DNA from: a bacterium
GTDB taxonomy: Bacteria > Planctomycetota > Planctomycetia > Planctomycetales > Planctomycetaceae
Direction of reading: 5' to 3'
DNA length: 64,000 bases
Assembly (NCBI GenBank): GCA_016124895.1
Contig: WGMU01000090.1
Location: 23,345-87,344 of the forward strand
In this document: in pieces, positions 1-9,277 of the stretch
Layout: each line of letters begins with the position of its first letter
Position numbering within the stretch: position 1 is the first letter of the stretch
The notes under the pieces: model-generated
Told to the model about the DNA's origin: nothing
The model's database searches: none
Seen by the model: the letters and a program-made list of their open reading frames with translations, nothing else
Position numbers and translations under genes: made by a program

Positions 1-1069
1 CGTTCAGCGTGACAAACATCAGTTGCAGACCGAACAGCAGCGACGGTCGACCGATTCGCTGACAGACCCAGCCGACCAGCGCCGAGACGTAAAAGCCAGC
101 GTGCAGCAGCCCCAGCACGCGATACAGCGGCTGATCGAACAGGACGACGTTGCAGACCGCGAGAGCCGCCAGCAGCAGCGGCGACATCAGCCGCAGGATT
201 TTGTGCGAGAGATATTCGAACCAGATCGGGTTACGCCAGGGCAGCAGCCATGCGGGATACTGAACGATCAACTGGGCGGCGCCGGCAATCGTGCGTCGTT
301 TACGGATGGCTTCGTGACTCAGTGATTGTGACGGCTGGTCCCAGGCAACGGACTGCGGTTCAAACACGCACAGCGCATGCTGCGAAACGGCGAGCATCGG
401 AATGACAACGTCATCGAGCAGCGTCGTTTCCGGAATCGGGCGAAACAGGGACTTGCGGATCGCGTACAACGCTCCGGTTGCTCCCGGCACGCCGCGGAAG
501 TGGGACTCGGCTTTGCGGATCAGCTTTTCGTAGTGCCAGTAAGCGCCGATGCCTCGCCGCGCCGTCGACGTGGTCGCTTCCCGCTGAAACATCAGTTCGC
601 CGGAGACAACGCCCACCCGTTCGTCGGCAAAGTTGGCGAGCAGTTGCGGAATGGCCTGATCCGAGAGCGTCTGCCGCGCATCGCACAGGACGACGATCTC
701 GTTCTGACACTGCGGAATCAGTTCGTTGAGGATCGCCGGCTTACCGCGACGTGCCGAAAACTCGAACACGCGGATGCGGTCATCTCCGATCTGTCGAACG
801 AGATGTCCGGTCCGGTCCGTTGAGCCGTCGGAACCGACCAGGATCTCAGCGATCTGTGCTGCCTGCGGTGAGTGAAGCAGTGTCGTCAGCTTTTCAACAA
901 TGCGACCGGCTTCGTTGTGGCATGCGATGACAACCGAGACGCGACTGTGCAGCGGCGACTTCAGCCGTCGCAATGGTCGCAGTTTTGCGAGCAGTCGGAT
1001 CACGCATGGATAGCCGGCATAGAGATACGCCACGCCGAGCAGGCAGAACCAGAACAGGAATTCGCTCAC
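1..1069 (-). CDS. Glycosyltransferase family 2, membrane-associated (cut by window edge)
   Basis: Read directly from the reverse complement: an open frame of 356 codons starts at a GTG (1069-1067) and runs off the left edge. A strong GGAGGT lies 5 bases upstream, and the start overlaps the stop of the preceding gene (GTGA), so the two are probably translationally coupled. A hydrophobic segment opens the protein. A GT-A domain follows, with VSVVIACHNEA near residue 45, GSDGSTDRT, an LCDAR motif at the usual DxD position, GATGALYAIRK, an LDDVV acidic motif and RKRRTIAGA. Hydrophobic segments near the cut end suggest a C-terminal membrane domain. Likely role: inner-membrane transfer of a sugar from a nucleotide donor to a growing glycan. 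The donor sugar cannot be read from the sequence. Confidence 0.85.
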   Translation of the reverse strand, partial: MSEFLFWFCLLGVAYLYAGYPCVIRLLAKLRPLRRLKSPLHSRVSVVIACHNEAGRIVEKLTTLLHSPQAAQIAEILVGSDGSTDRTGHLVRQIGDDRIRVFEFSARRGKPAILNELIPQCQNEIVVLCDARQTLSDQAIPQLLANFADERVGVVSGELMFQREATTSTARRGIGAYWHYEKLIRKAESHFRGVPGATGALYAIRKSLFRPIPETTLLDDVVIPMLAVSQHALCVFEPQSVAWDQPSQSLSHEAIRKRRTIAGAAQLIVQYPAWLLPWRNPIWFEYLSHKILRLMSPLLLAALAVCNVVLFDQPLYRVLGLLHAGFYVSALVGWVCQRIGRPSLLFGLQLMFVTLN

Positions 1070-2583
1070 GGGGCACCTCCCGTTCCGACAGGAGTCAGCG
1101 GCGATGCCGTCTCGTATTCGACCATTTCGTCAGTCGAAGGCGGGGATGGCTGAGCGACCGCTGCAGGAAAGCCGCAAACCGCGTTGAGTATGTCGGCCAG
1201 TTCACGGGTCAGTTGACGGCGTTCGAACCGGGTGGCTGACCATTTGCTGTTGTCGTTCACGGTGTCGAAGCAATCTGCGACAGAGCCAAAGTCGTTGAGT
1301 GGCAATCCCGCGAGACATTCGGTTTCAACGCGACGCTGCAGATAAGCGGCGATTCCGGCGACGTCACCTGGCACAAACGAAGCGGCAAACGGACAGTCGG
1401 AGAGGATTTCACTGACTTCGCCCGGCGGTACCACGGAGAGAATCGGCCGCTGCAGGGCCAGGTACTCGAACGTCTTGGCCGGAACGACGCGTTCTGCCTC
1501 GCTAACGTCAGACAGCAGCAGACACTGAGCGTCGGCGGAGCGCATGATCTCAATCGCTCGTGCATGGTCGACGTAACCTTCACGAAGCAGACGGCACGGC
1601 GTCCCATTGAGGCGATCGAGAATCGCGTCCTGCTCAGCCGTGCGGCGGCCAGCGACGACCAGTTCGATCCGCTCAGCAATTTCTGGTGTCGTCTCTGTCA
1701 GATGGAGCAGGACAGCGACGATTGGCTCAATCGACGTCAGATTCCACAGTGTCCCGACATAAGCCAGTCGCAGTCGGTCGCGCGTCGACTCGTCGTGCTG
1801 CGATGATGCAGATCTCATCGAATCAGCACAGTCAGCGGCGTCGAAGCCGTTGTAGATCGGAACTACTGTCGCCGAACTGTTTGCCGCCCGTGCGATTTTC
1901 CGAAGGGAGTCGGCGCTGCGTCGCGTGGTCGCGGCGACCGCGCTGGTCTGGCGCAGAACGCGTCGCTGCATTCGCCCCTGCAGCCAGTGCGAGACGCCTG
2001 ACTTCTGGCGGTTTTCCTGATAGCGGTTACTGATGCCCCATTCGTCGCGGTAGTCGATGACCAATGGCAGGCCGGACCGACGGCTCAGTTCCGCCCCGAT
2101 CACGAAGGCCGAGAACGGTGGTGCCGTCACGAAAATCGCATCGTGCTGTTGTTCGGCGAGGAGTCGCAGACCCGTCCTGATCGCGGTGGGGTACCACAGA
2201 ATCTGAGCGTCCGGCTGCAGAATTGCATTCCCGATGTTGCGAATGGTGTGTTTCAGCCATCCTGTCGAGAGGCTCAGAAGTCCGGAGCGTTTCTGACCGG
2301 CAGTGTTCGCTCCGGCTGAGACGACATTCTTCAGTGCGTACCCCGGTTCGAACGTTCGCGCACGACGAACGAGTGTCTGCTCAGGAATCTCGCTCAGCAA
2401 CGTTTCGTCAAACACTGGCACCGATGGATTTGCGACGGTCAGTACCGAGCATTCCCAGCCGAACTCGGGCAGATACTTCACGAATTTCGTGACTCGCTGC
2501 ACACCGGCTCCGCCCGCCGGTGGAAACACGTAGGCGACCACCAGCGCTCGTCTCGATCGTTGTTCGGCAGATGATTCCAGCAT
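1066..2583 (-). CDS. Glycosyltransferase family 4, long form
   Basis: A protein of about 505 residues. The N-terminal Rossmann-like domain begins with YVFPPAGGAGVQR, the glycine-rich acceptor loop seen in GT4/GT1 enzymes. The C-terminal donor domain has a YVGTLWNLTSIEPIV-type segment and EAERVVPAKTFEYLA, matching the nucleotide-sugar-binding region. It is longer than most GT4 enzymes (about 380 residues) because of a basic mid-region insert and a C-terminal extension. I chose the ATG at 2583; a TTG at 2592 would give a four-base overlap with the preceding stop. It lies in the glycan operon between another GT4 and the GT2. Specificity unknown. Confidence 0.85.
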   Translation of the reverse strand: MLESSAEQRSRRALVVAYVFPPAGGAGVQRVTKFVKYLPEFGWECSVLTVANPSVPVFDETLLSEIPEQTLVRRARTFEPGYALKNVVSAGANTAGQKRSGLLSLSTGWLKHTIRNIGNAILQPDAQILWYPTAIRTGLRLLAEQQHDAIFVTAPPFSAFVIGAELSRRSGLPLVIDYRDEWGISNRYQENRQKSGVSHWLQGRMQRRVLRQTSAVAATTRRSADSLRKIARAANSSATVVPIYNGFDAADCADSMRSASSQHDESTRDRLRLAYVGTLWNLTSIEPIVAVLLHLTETTPEIAERIELVVAGRRTAEQDAILDRLNGTPCRLLREGYVDHARAIEIMRSADAQCLLLSDVSEAERVVPAKTFEYLALQRPILSVVPPGEVSEILSDCPFAASFVPGDVAGIAAYLQRRVETECLAGLPLNDFGSVADCFDTVNDNSKWSATRFERRQLTRELADILNAVCGFPAAVAQPSPPSTDEMVEYETASPLTPVGTGGAP

Positions 2584-2588
2584 CGTGA

Positions 2589-3788
2589 TCAATGGGTTGA
2601 GGACAGGATGAGTTCGGACTGTGAAGTTCGTTCGGCCTGCGTCGCGTTGCTGTCAAATTGACGCATCAGGCTCAGACACCGTGCCGCTGCCGCGTCCCAC
2701 GATTCCGGTTGATAGGTCCTCGCTCCATCCTGGAACGAGGAATCCAGAATCTGGAGCAGCGCATGTTGCAGCGCGTCAACATCTCCGCAGGGAACAACGC
2801 GTGAATACTCGTCGGCGGCAATCTCACACACGCTGCCGGCATTGGTTGAAACAAACGGAATGCCGCACGCCAGCGATTCCCGCAGAACGTTTGGCAGACC
2901 TTCGGAGTCGCTCGCCAGGACGGTGGCATCCGCAGCTCTATACCAGGCTGCCAGGCCGTCGCGTGCAACGGGGCCGACAAACTTAACGGCTTGTTCGAGC
3001 CGATTCTGGCGGACGGACGCCTTCAGCGACTCTTCCAGCGGGCCGGAACCAACGAGTGCCAGTTGCGCGTCGGGAAGCTGACAGCGGACCTTGTGAAATG
3101 CTGCGAGCAGAATATCGAGGCGTTTGATCGTGACCATGCGACCGACCCAGAGAAACAGTGGCGCCGACGTATCAAGACCGAGAGAACGGCGTGCGTCGTC
3201 GCGATTGCCTGGCGAAAAGTGGTCGAGGTCGATGCCCTGACGTGACGTGTGCGTCCGCTCGGGATCGCCGCCGAGTTCGATGACACGCTGCCGCAGTCCG
3301 TCGCAAACTGTGAAGACAAGGTCCATTCGCCGCAGTACGCTGGCAATCGCCTCTCGTCGCTTTGCGTTTTCTGTGAGCAGCAGAACGTCCGAGCCGCCGA
3401 TTGCGACCGCCGCGCGCGCTCCACAGGATCGCGCTGCCCGCAAGGCAGCTTCGCCATCCGGATGAGCCCAGTAACTGATCACCCAGTCCGGCCGGAATTC
3501 CGCGACGACCTGGCTGACGTGACTGCGGATCGAGTGCCACATCCAGGAGCCGTAATGGTGTCTCTGGATCCGCGGGGGATACCAGTAAATCGGTCGACTG
3601 GACAGAACTCGTTCGTCGTTCTCGGCCTCGCGCGAGCCTGGGATTGTCAACATTTCCAGCCATGAGACCGGTGCAACGACGCGAACCTCACAGCTCTGCG
3701 CCAGTGCGTGACACAGATCCCGGCTGTAGGTGCCGCGTGTCGGTGCCGTCCGGCTTGGATAGACAGAGCTGAGATAGAGGATGCGCAT
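2589..3788 (-). CDS. Glycosyltransferase family 4
   Basis: A 399-residue GT-B fold enzyme of normal family length. It starts MRILYLSSVYPS, with the glycine loop RGTYSRDLC after it. GGSDVL lies mid-protein, the second domain starts VGRMVTIKRLDILL, and the donor-site motif EGLPNVLRESLACG carries the EX7E pair of retaining GT4 enzymes. The frame is open for 40 codons further upstream, but that part is basic and unlike the family, so the ATG at 3788 is preferred. It lies 25 bases after the epimerase gene and just ahead of the next GT4. It probably adds one sugar to the lipid-linked glycan assembled by this operon. Confidence 0.88.
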   Translation of the reverse strand: MRILYLSSVYPSRTAPTRGTYSRDLCHALAQSCEVRVVAPVSWLEMLTIPGSREAENDERVLSSRPIYWYPPRIQRHHYGSWMWHSIRSHVSQVVAEFRPDWVISYWAHPDGEAALRAARSCGARAAVAIGGSDVLLLTENAKRREAIASVLRRMDLVFTVCDGLRQRVIELGGDPERTHTSRQGIDLDHFSPGNRDDARRSLGLDTSAPLFLWVGRMVTIKRLDILLAAFHKVRCQLPDAQLALVGSGPLEESLKASVRQNRLEQAVKFVGPVARDGLAAWYRAADATVLASDSEGLPNVLRESLACGIPFVSTNAGSVCEIAADEYSRVVPCGDVDALQHALLQILDSSFQDGARTYQPESWDAAAARCLSLMRQFDSNATQAERTSQSELILSSTH

Positions 3789-3813
3789 TGGTGATTCGTT
3801 TCGGGCCGGCCGG

Positions 3814-4848
3814 TTAGCGAGTGCTGCTTGACGTCGTACTCTGCAGGGTTCGTTGAAACGCTTCGTCGAGACTGATTCGCGGCGTCCAGTCGAGCAGTCG
3901 TCGAGCACGCTCGTTTGAATACCTCAACGGCTTCCACATTGCGTTAACGCGATGCCGTGTCAGCACAGCGGGAATCTGATCGTCCGAAGTCCGGCTGTAC
4001 CATTCGTTAAAGCGGGCCAGCCAGAGTATCGCCCAGCGGGGAACGCCGATCGTTCGCAGCCTGTGTCCGCTGCGACGGTAACGCCGGATGACGTCGCAGC
4101 CTGTCGGCAGGTCATCATCGATGAGGTTGACTGTTTCGCCGTCGATTCCGTTGGCCTGTCCCGCCTGTACGATCGCCGCGGCACAGTTATCAACGTACGT
4201 GAGAGGCACCTGCTGATGTCCGCCCATGCGAAGCAGCAGAGAGCCCAGCGGTAGAGCGATACGATGGCTCAGGACGCCGCGCTCGTCTCCGTAAATGACT
4301 CCGGGCCGGATGACGACCAGCGGCAGTCCGCGGTCGGCAGAGATCGTGCGAGCGACTTCTTCCTGCAGCGTTTTACTGTAGGTGTAGCCGTCGCGGCGTG
4401 CCGGGAATTCGTCCAGCGGACAAGTCTCGTCGAGCACGCTGCCGCAACGAAGCTTCTGCGGGCCATACACACCGAGCGAACTGACAAGGACAGCTCGTCC
4501 GACCTTCTGATCAGCAGCAACAGCGAACAGCGTCCGTGTCGGCACGACGGTATTGCTGACAAGACTGCTGACTGAGCCTGTCAGTGAAGCGGCAGCGTGA
4601 AAGATACAGTCAATGCCGTCGGTGATCTCGCGGCAGAAACCTGCGTCCGCCAGGTTGCCGGGCAGGATTTCAATCTGTCGCGACGCAAGCGACCACCCGT
4701 CGCCAAAGAATTCAATCAATGACTGAATGTCGCTTGCGGGCCGCACGGCACAGCGGACAGACCAGCCACCGCGAACCAGTTCGCGCAGAATGCGACGACC
4801 GAGAAAGCCGGTCGCTCCCGTGAGGAGTGCTCGCCTGGGAATGCTCAT
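3814..4848 (-). CDS. NAD-dependent sugar epimerase/dehydratase (extended SDR)
   Basis: An extended short-chain dehydrogenase of 344 residues. The nucleotide-binding loop LTGATGFLGRRIL is at residues 7-19, and the catalytic YTYSK supplies the Tyr-x3-Lys pair. IRPGVIYG and a C-terminal substrate domain ending in a typical LDWTPRISLDEAF segment complete the fold. The ATG at 4848 gives an ATGA overlap with the oxidoreductase stop; a further 12 codons upstream are open but lie inside that gene. The setting among glycosyltransferases and a Gfo/Idh/MocA enzyme suggests it modifies a nucleotide-activated sugar. The exact reaction (4-epimerase, 4,6-dehydratase or reductase) cannot be told. Confidence 0.87.
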   Translation of the reverse strand: MSIPRRALLTGATGFLGRRILRELVRGGWSVRCAVRPASDIQSLIEFFGDGWSLASRQIEILPGNLADAGFCREITDGIDCIFHAAASLTGSVSSLVSNTVVPTRTLFAVAADQKVGRAVLVSSLGVYGPQKLRCGSVLDETCPLDEFPARRDGYTYSKTLQEEVARTISADRGLPLVVIRPGVIYGDERGVLSHRIALPLGSLLLRMGGHQQVPLTYVDNCAAAIVQAGQANGIDGETVNLIDDDLPTGCDVIRRYRRSGHRLRTIGVPRWAILWLARFNEWYSRTSDDQIPAVLTRHRVNAMWKPLRYSNERARRLLDWTPRISLDEAFQRTLQSTTSSSTR

Positions 4849-6035
4849 GACGGCCTCCCGACAGGACTGTGAGAACTGCGGCACGCATCAGCGACCAGTT
4901 CGCCGGTCTCGCGAATCAGATTCAGCACGACGCGGCCGTCATCTCCGTCGTCTGCCGAGTTTGAGAGGTAATCGTTCTGGCGGCAGGTGGCGAAGACTTC
5001 GTCCATAATTGCGGTGACACGCAGCGACTCGCGGTCAGAAACAGGAGCTGCTTCACCAGCATCGATCGCCGCATAGAACCGCTGAAACAGTTCATACATT
5101 CCGGCGAAGTAGTGGAACTCAGCCCGCCAGAATCGAGCCGTGTTTCGCGCGAGATTGCGGAGTGAGGTGACGACATCGCGAATCGGCGCTTCGAGTTTCG
5201 CAAAGGCTCCGGGGAACCGCTCTCCACGATCGATACGGCAGAGCTGCGTATCGAGATCGACTTCGAGGCTGCCTTGTGTGCCAAAAACTCGCGTCACACG
5301 GCGGCATGGTCGCGTACTGCTCGTAAAAGTCAGTGTGCCGGTGACGGACCGACCGCGCAGGTTCAGCCGCAGTTCGGTCGGCAGATCGTGCTCGATGTTT
5401 CGGGAAAACCATTCGGCCTGGATGGCGGGGCTCTCGTCCGTCAGAAATTCGGTGATTCGATACAGCGGATGCGACATCGTGTTTTGAAACAGGCCGCCGG
5501 GCAGACGCCGCACCCAGTGATTGTGGTCCTGCAGCACCTGCCGGCCGAACGGCCCCTGCAGCGGATAGGCGAGGTACGAATCGACGTGCTGCACGTCTCC
5601 GATGGTGCCAGAGCTGACGAGTTCGACGCACTGCCGCCAGGCGGGATCGAACAACTGGTCGTGGCCGAGGCAGACGAGTCGGTTGTTCTTCTGAGCCGTC
5701 GCCACGATGCGGCGTGCTTCAGCCAGATCGACTGCGAACGGCTTCTCGACATAAACGTGAACGCCCGCCTGCAGGGCTCGGCACGCGAGGGATGCGTGCG
5801 TATGGACCGGCGTCGTCACGTGCAGGATGTCGGGCGCAGCCTCGCCCAGCATCTGATCGAAATCAGTAAACTGAGTCGGCACGTCAAAGCGTTCGGCTGC
5901 CTGCCGTGCAAGCAGTGGTTCAAGGTCGCAGACAGCGACCAGCTCGGCGCACGATATCCGCCGAATCTGCTGCAGATGCGCGTCGGCGATCTGCCCGCAG
6001 CCAACGAGTGCCACTCTGTAGCGTTGATGACTCAT
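4845..6035 (-). CDS. Gfo/Idh/MocA family oxidoreductase of the glycan operon
   Basis: A 396-residue NAD(P)-dependent oxidoreductase. The Rossmann domain starts VALVGCGQIADAHL. The family's EKPF motif (VYVEKPFAVDL) is intact near residue 95, so the catalytic lysine region is present. The C-terminal alpha/beta domain contains a GGLFQNTMSHPLYRI stretch that supplies active-site histidines in this family. It starts 11 bases after the upstream GT4 and overlaps the epimerase by four bases. In glycan operons such enzymes often oxidise or reduce a UDP-sugar before amination or epimerisation. That role here is inferred from context. Confidence 0.87.
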   Translation of the reverse strand: MSHQRYRVALVGCGQIADAHLQQIRRISCAELVAVCDLEPLLARQAAERFDVPTQFTDFDQMLGEAAPDILHVTTPVHTHASLACRALQAGVHVYVEKPFAVDLAEARRIVATAQKNNRLVCLGHDQLFDPAWRQCVELVSSGTIGDVQHVDSYLAYPLQGPFGRQVLQDHNHWVRRLPGGLFQNTMSHPLYRITEFLTDESPAIQAEWFSRNIEHDLPTELRLNLRGRSVTGTLTFTSSTRPCRRVTRVFGTQGSLEVDLDTQLCRIDRGERFPGAFAKLEAPIRDVVTSLRNLARNTARFWRAEFHYFAGMYELFQRFYAAIDAGEAAPVSDRESLRVTAIMDEVFATCRQNDYLSNSADDGDDGRVVLNLIRETGELVADACRSSHSPVGRPS

Positions 6036-6046
6036 GAGAACGTTAG

Positions 6047-7231
6047 TTATCTGGTCCAGCGCCCCTTGCCGCGGAGCAGGTCGATGTAAAGGTCTTCGTA
6101 CTGCCGCACCATCGTGCGCACATTGAAGTGCTGTTCGACCCGTTGCCGGGCAAGGTGCCCGATGACCGGCCAGGCATCGCGGTCGGCCAGCATGTCCCGC
6201 ATGGCCAGAGCCAGCTTCTCGGGGCTGCGCGGGTCAACAAGCCGTCCCGTGCCGCCCTCGACGACGATCTCTGGATTCCCGCCGACGTTCGTGGTCACAA
6301 CCGGCAGTCCAACTGCCATCGCCTCGAGAATCGTCAGCGAGATGCCTTCGGTTGTTGATGACGACACAAAGAAGCCTGCCTGTGCGAGCAGTTCCGGAAT
6401 GTCATTGCGCTCGCCAAGAAACTCGACGTGCGGTTCGAGTCGCAGGTTGCGGGCCAGAGCTTCGAGCTTCGGTCGCTCGGCACCATCGCCGGCGATCTGC
6501 AGCCGGAAGTCCGGATACTCCTTGACCAGAATCCAGACGGCGCGAAGCAGTGTCTCGAAATCTTTTTCTTTCGAGAGTCGTGCAACGCTGATCGCTGTCG
6601 GACGTGATGCCGACCCGCGAAAGTCAAAGCGACCGACGTCGATACCATTCCAGATGGCAGTGATTCTTTCTGCAGCGCGGGGATCATCAAGGCGGCACAG
6701 ACGAGCGGCATCTTCAGAGACGCCGATCACGCGGTCGGTCCAGCAGTTCGCCAGCCGAAACTGACAGCGAGCCTTCCAGGATCTTCCACAGCCGCGTCCA
6801 TGCTGGGAATTCACAATGACCGGCACGCCAGCCAGATGGGCCGCCGTCGCTGCGTAAAAGTGGGCCAGCGTATTATGCGTATGCACAACGTCGAACTGTG
6901 CGGCGCGAAATCGCCGCACGAGATTCCACAGTCGGCCCAGCTTTCCGGCCGATTCGTCAGCCACCGACGAAACGGTGAAACCGAGCGACCGAAGTTCTCG
7001 GGCGGGAGTTCCCGTTCCGTCGAGGGCAACGAACTCGCAGTCGAATCGTTCCGTATTCCGCTGTCGCCCGAACTCAACCAGCAGCCGTTCGAGTCCACCA
7101 GTCAACAGCGTCATGCTGACGTGACAGACCCGCACCCGTCGCTCCGGTGCGGTCGAGCCGTTGCTTTCCGGTCGTCGTGAGGTGATGTGCGTGCGATCTG
7201 CAGTCACTTCTGCAGTGTCCAGGCCTGCCAT
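6047..7231 (-). CDS. Glycosyltransferase family 4, first gene of the glycan operon
   Basis: A 394-residue GT-B glycosyltransferase. After a polar leader of about 30 residues the first domain opens VCHVSMTLLTGGLERLL. NSQHGRG is the acceptor-domain motif, VARLSKEKDFETLL opens the donor domain, and EGISLTILEAMAVG contains the EX7E pair. The ATG at 7231 has an AGGAG 10 bases upstream; an in-frame TTG two codons earlier is also possible. It is the first gene of the minus-strand run, so its upstream gap (7232-7681) probably carries the operon promoter. Acceptor and donor are unknown. Confidence 0.87.
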   Translation of the reverse strand: MAGLDTAEVTADRTHITSRRPESNGSTAPERRVRVCHVSMTLLTGGLERLLVEFGRQRNTERFDCEFVALDGTGTPARELRSLGFTVSSVADESAGKLGRLWNLVRRFRAAQFDVVHTHNTLAHFYAATAAHLAGVPVIVNSQHGRGCGRSWKARCQFRLANCWTDRVIGVSEDAARLCRLDDPRAAERITAIWNGIDVGRFDFRGSASRPTAISVARLSKEKDFETLLRAVWILVKEYPDFRLQIAGDGAERPKLEALARNLRLEPHVEFLGERNDIPELLAQAGFFVSSSTTEGISLTILEAMAVGLPVVTTNVGGNPEIVVEGGTGRLVDPRSPEKLALAMRDMLADRDAWPVIGHLARQRVEQHFNVRTMVRQYEDLYIDLLRGKGRWTR

Positions 7232-7681
7232 CTTCAAGTCGCTCCTGAAGAGTCATTTGAGCCGCTGCGGCTGAGGCAATCGCAGCGAAACTCAACCACT
7301 CTGCGCAGGCACTGCCGCGCTGCGCATCGGTTCTCTGCAGCGAGTCTAGGTCAGGAATTCCGCTCTGACCGGAGATTCCGGCGAGACAGCCGCAGACGCA
7401 TGGCCGGAAGCCGAAGCTGTCTACGACGGTCATCCTGACAGGAACGAATGGACGCGTGATTCCAATTGTGACGCTTTGCAGAGCAAGACTGCTGCTGGTC
7501 AGTGGCGATATCAGTGAGGCGGGTCCGGGCAGCAGTGATATGAGTTTTCGCTCAATGTCAGTATCTGCATCGCGGATCCAGCATCCTTCGCCGCACGCAG
7601 CGTCCATTTGAATCCCGCAATTTCTTCGCGGGAAGTTCTGCCCGGTGGCTGTTTCATCGGATTTCCATCAACGCAGCCCGC
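7232..7681. other. Intergenic region upstream of the glycan operon
   Basis: About 450 bases between the glycan operon and the end of the regulator gene, both on the minus strand. Several short open frames cross it, but none has a recognisable product, a convincing ribosome site or family-like sequence. It should contain the promoter for the glycan operon and perhaps the end of the regulator transcript. I could not pick out a convincing -35/-10 pair or terminator. Confidence 0.5.
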
Positions 7682-8842
7682 TCACTTCCGTGACGACGCA
7701 GAACGGCGACGGTGTTCTGTGGGAGGGATTCCGACCGCATTGCGGAAGGCGACGGAGAGATACTCGACATGACGGTATCCCGTGCGGGCAGCAATGGCGG
7801 ACAGTGGTAGATCGGTTTCGACAAGCAGGCGTTTGATGCGGTCAATGCGCAGGCGGGTGATTTCCGCATGCGGCGAGCGGCCGAGGAGTTTGTTGAAGCG
7901 GGATTCGAGAACTCGGCGCGAGACACTCGTTTGTCTCACGACGTCGCTGACGTTGATGCCCGAGCAGGCGTTCTCGCGGATAAAGTGCAGGGCGGCGGCG
8001 ATGTCAGGGTCGTCGACGGCCAGCGTGTCTGTGGACAGGCGGGTTTCGATGCCCAGCGGCGGGATGAGGAACGCCTCGTCGGGTGGTGGCGTGCCGGACA
8101 TCAACTGGTCGAGCAGCGATGCGGCGGTGTAGCCGGTCTTGTGAGCGTCCGGGGCGATGCTGCTCAGCGGCGGATCGCAGAGATTGCACAGCAGCGAATC
8201 GTCATCGACGCCGAGCACCGCCAGCTTTTCGGGAACGGCGATGTCGATGCCGCGGCACACGTCGAGTAACTGCTGCGCTTTGATGTCGTAGCAGGCCAGC
8301 ACTCCGGTCGGTTTCGGCAGACGTCGGACCCACGCGGCCATCCGCTTCTGCTCAGACTGCCAGGCATAGTCGGGACTGTTCCGCGGGACGGACTGAAACA
8401 CGTGGCACTTGCAGCCGTGCTCCGTGGCGATCCGCTCGAAGTGCTCGCGTCGCCATTCCGACCAGTTGAAGTCCGGCTCTCCGCAGTAGGCGAGCGAGCG
8501 GAAGCCGCGTTCGAGGAGATGCCCGACCGCCAGCCGCGCAATCTCGGCATCGTCGGTTTCGACCCACGGAATGTCGGGGACACGGCGAGCGGCGCTGACG
8601 TCAACAGTCGGCACGTTGTGTTCGCGGATGGTCGCTGCGATTTCGTCGGTCTCAATCCTCGCGATGATGCCGTCAATGCGACTGTGAGTGAGCCAGTCGG
8701 GCGGTCTCGCTCCGCGTTCCTGCTCGGGCAGATAGATTGACCAGGAATCGTGCGTCCGCGTGTAGGAGACGATGCCTTCCAGCAGCCCGCGCGCGTACGC
8801 GTTCGACGTTTCAATCAGCAGAGCGACCGAGCGGCGGCGCAT
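7682..8842 (-). CDS. XylR/AraC-type transcriptional regulator with sugar-binding domain
   Basis: A 386-residue one-component regulator. Residues 1-270 resemble the periplasmic-binding-protein/LacI ligand domain: VALLIETSNAYARGLLEGI, DWLTHSRIDGIIARI, WVETDDAEIARLAVGHLLERGFRSLAYCG and VLGVDDDSLLCNL. Residues 280-380 are a double helix-turn-helix AraC domain (INVSDVVRQTSVSRRVLESRF, then DLPLSAIAARTGYRHVEYLS). This layout matches XylR-type proteins that are very common in planctomycetes. A GAGGA precedes the ATG. It is divergent from the Gfo/Idh/MocA gene at 9278, its most likely target along with itself. The ligand is probably a sugar or sugar acid, but this is not shown. Confidence 0.9.
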   Translation of the reverse strand: MRRRSVALLIETSNAYARGLLEGIVSYTRTHDSWSIYLPEQERGARPPDWLTHSRIDGIIARIETDEIAATIREHNVPTVDVSAARRVPDIPWVETDDAEIARLAVGHLLERGFRSLAYCGEPDFNWSEWRREHFERIATEHGCKCHVFQSVPRNSPDYAWQSEQKRMAAWVRRLPKPTGVLACYDIKAQQLLDVCRGIDIAVPEKLAVLGVDDDSLLCNLCDPPLSSIAPDAHKTGYTAASLLDQLMSGTPPPDEAFLIPPLGIETRLSTDTLAVDDPDIAAALHFIRENACSGINVSDVVRQTSVSRRVLESRFNKLLGRSPHAEITRLRIDRIKRLLVETDLPLSAIAARTGYRHVEYLSVAFRNAVGIPPTEHRRRSASSRK

Positions 8843-9277
8843 CGTAAATCCTCAGCAAAGCAGAGCGGGACACGTGCCGGGACACCTCGAATGCGCTGGA
8901 GTTGACTGACGAAACTGCGAGGCCGGACGTCGACTCGCAGTGAAACATCGGCGGTGAAATATCTCAAGTGATTTTCGCTCAATCTCATGGATGATTGCCG
9001 ATGAGAGGCGCAGAATTCCCGCCAGCGATGGACGACTCGGACGATTCTCAACTGGTTCCCATGCTCCGCGTGGGAACACAGCTCTGGACGCTCCGCGTCC
9101 TCGCAGCGAAATCGACGCGGAGCGTCGCGAGAGGCGCTCCCAACCAGAGCGTGGGAACGAGAGCTGGTCATTGAGACGCAATTTCTGGCGGTCGCCAGGC
9201 TGCTGTTTGATCGCGGGCCGCGTGGCTTTGCGAGTCTTTGTTCAACAACTCAATTTCTGTTATGGAGGATTTTCTGC
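8843..9277. promoter_or_regulatory. Divergent intergenic region between regulator and oxidoreductase
   Basis: A 435-base gap between two divergently transcribed genes. It should hold both promoters and the binding site of the XylR-like regulator. The right half is occupied by a compound inverted repeat (9054-9164). A clear GGAGG Shine-Dalgarno sequence lies 9 bases before the ATG at 9278. No operator sequence could be assigned. Confidence 0.5.
9054..9164. repeat. Nested palindromic intergenic repeat
   Basis: A compound hairpin. An inner perfect 13-base inverted repeat pairs 9087-9099 with 9114-9126 around a 14-base loop. Outer arms built from GGTTCCCATGCTC (9054 on) and GAGCGTGGGAACG (near 9148) pair imperfectly. 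The left outer arm is itself a small palindrome (GTTCCCA...TGGGAAC). It has no coding potential and looks like a member of the short dispersed palindromes seen in planctomycete intergenic DNA. It could act as an RNA hairpin. Confidence 0.7.

Noticed and set aside
7074..7607. Minus-strand open frame of 177 codons upstream of the first glycosyltransferase
   Set aside because: It overlaps the start of the GT4 gene in another frame, and its sequence shows no family resemblance.
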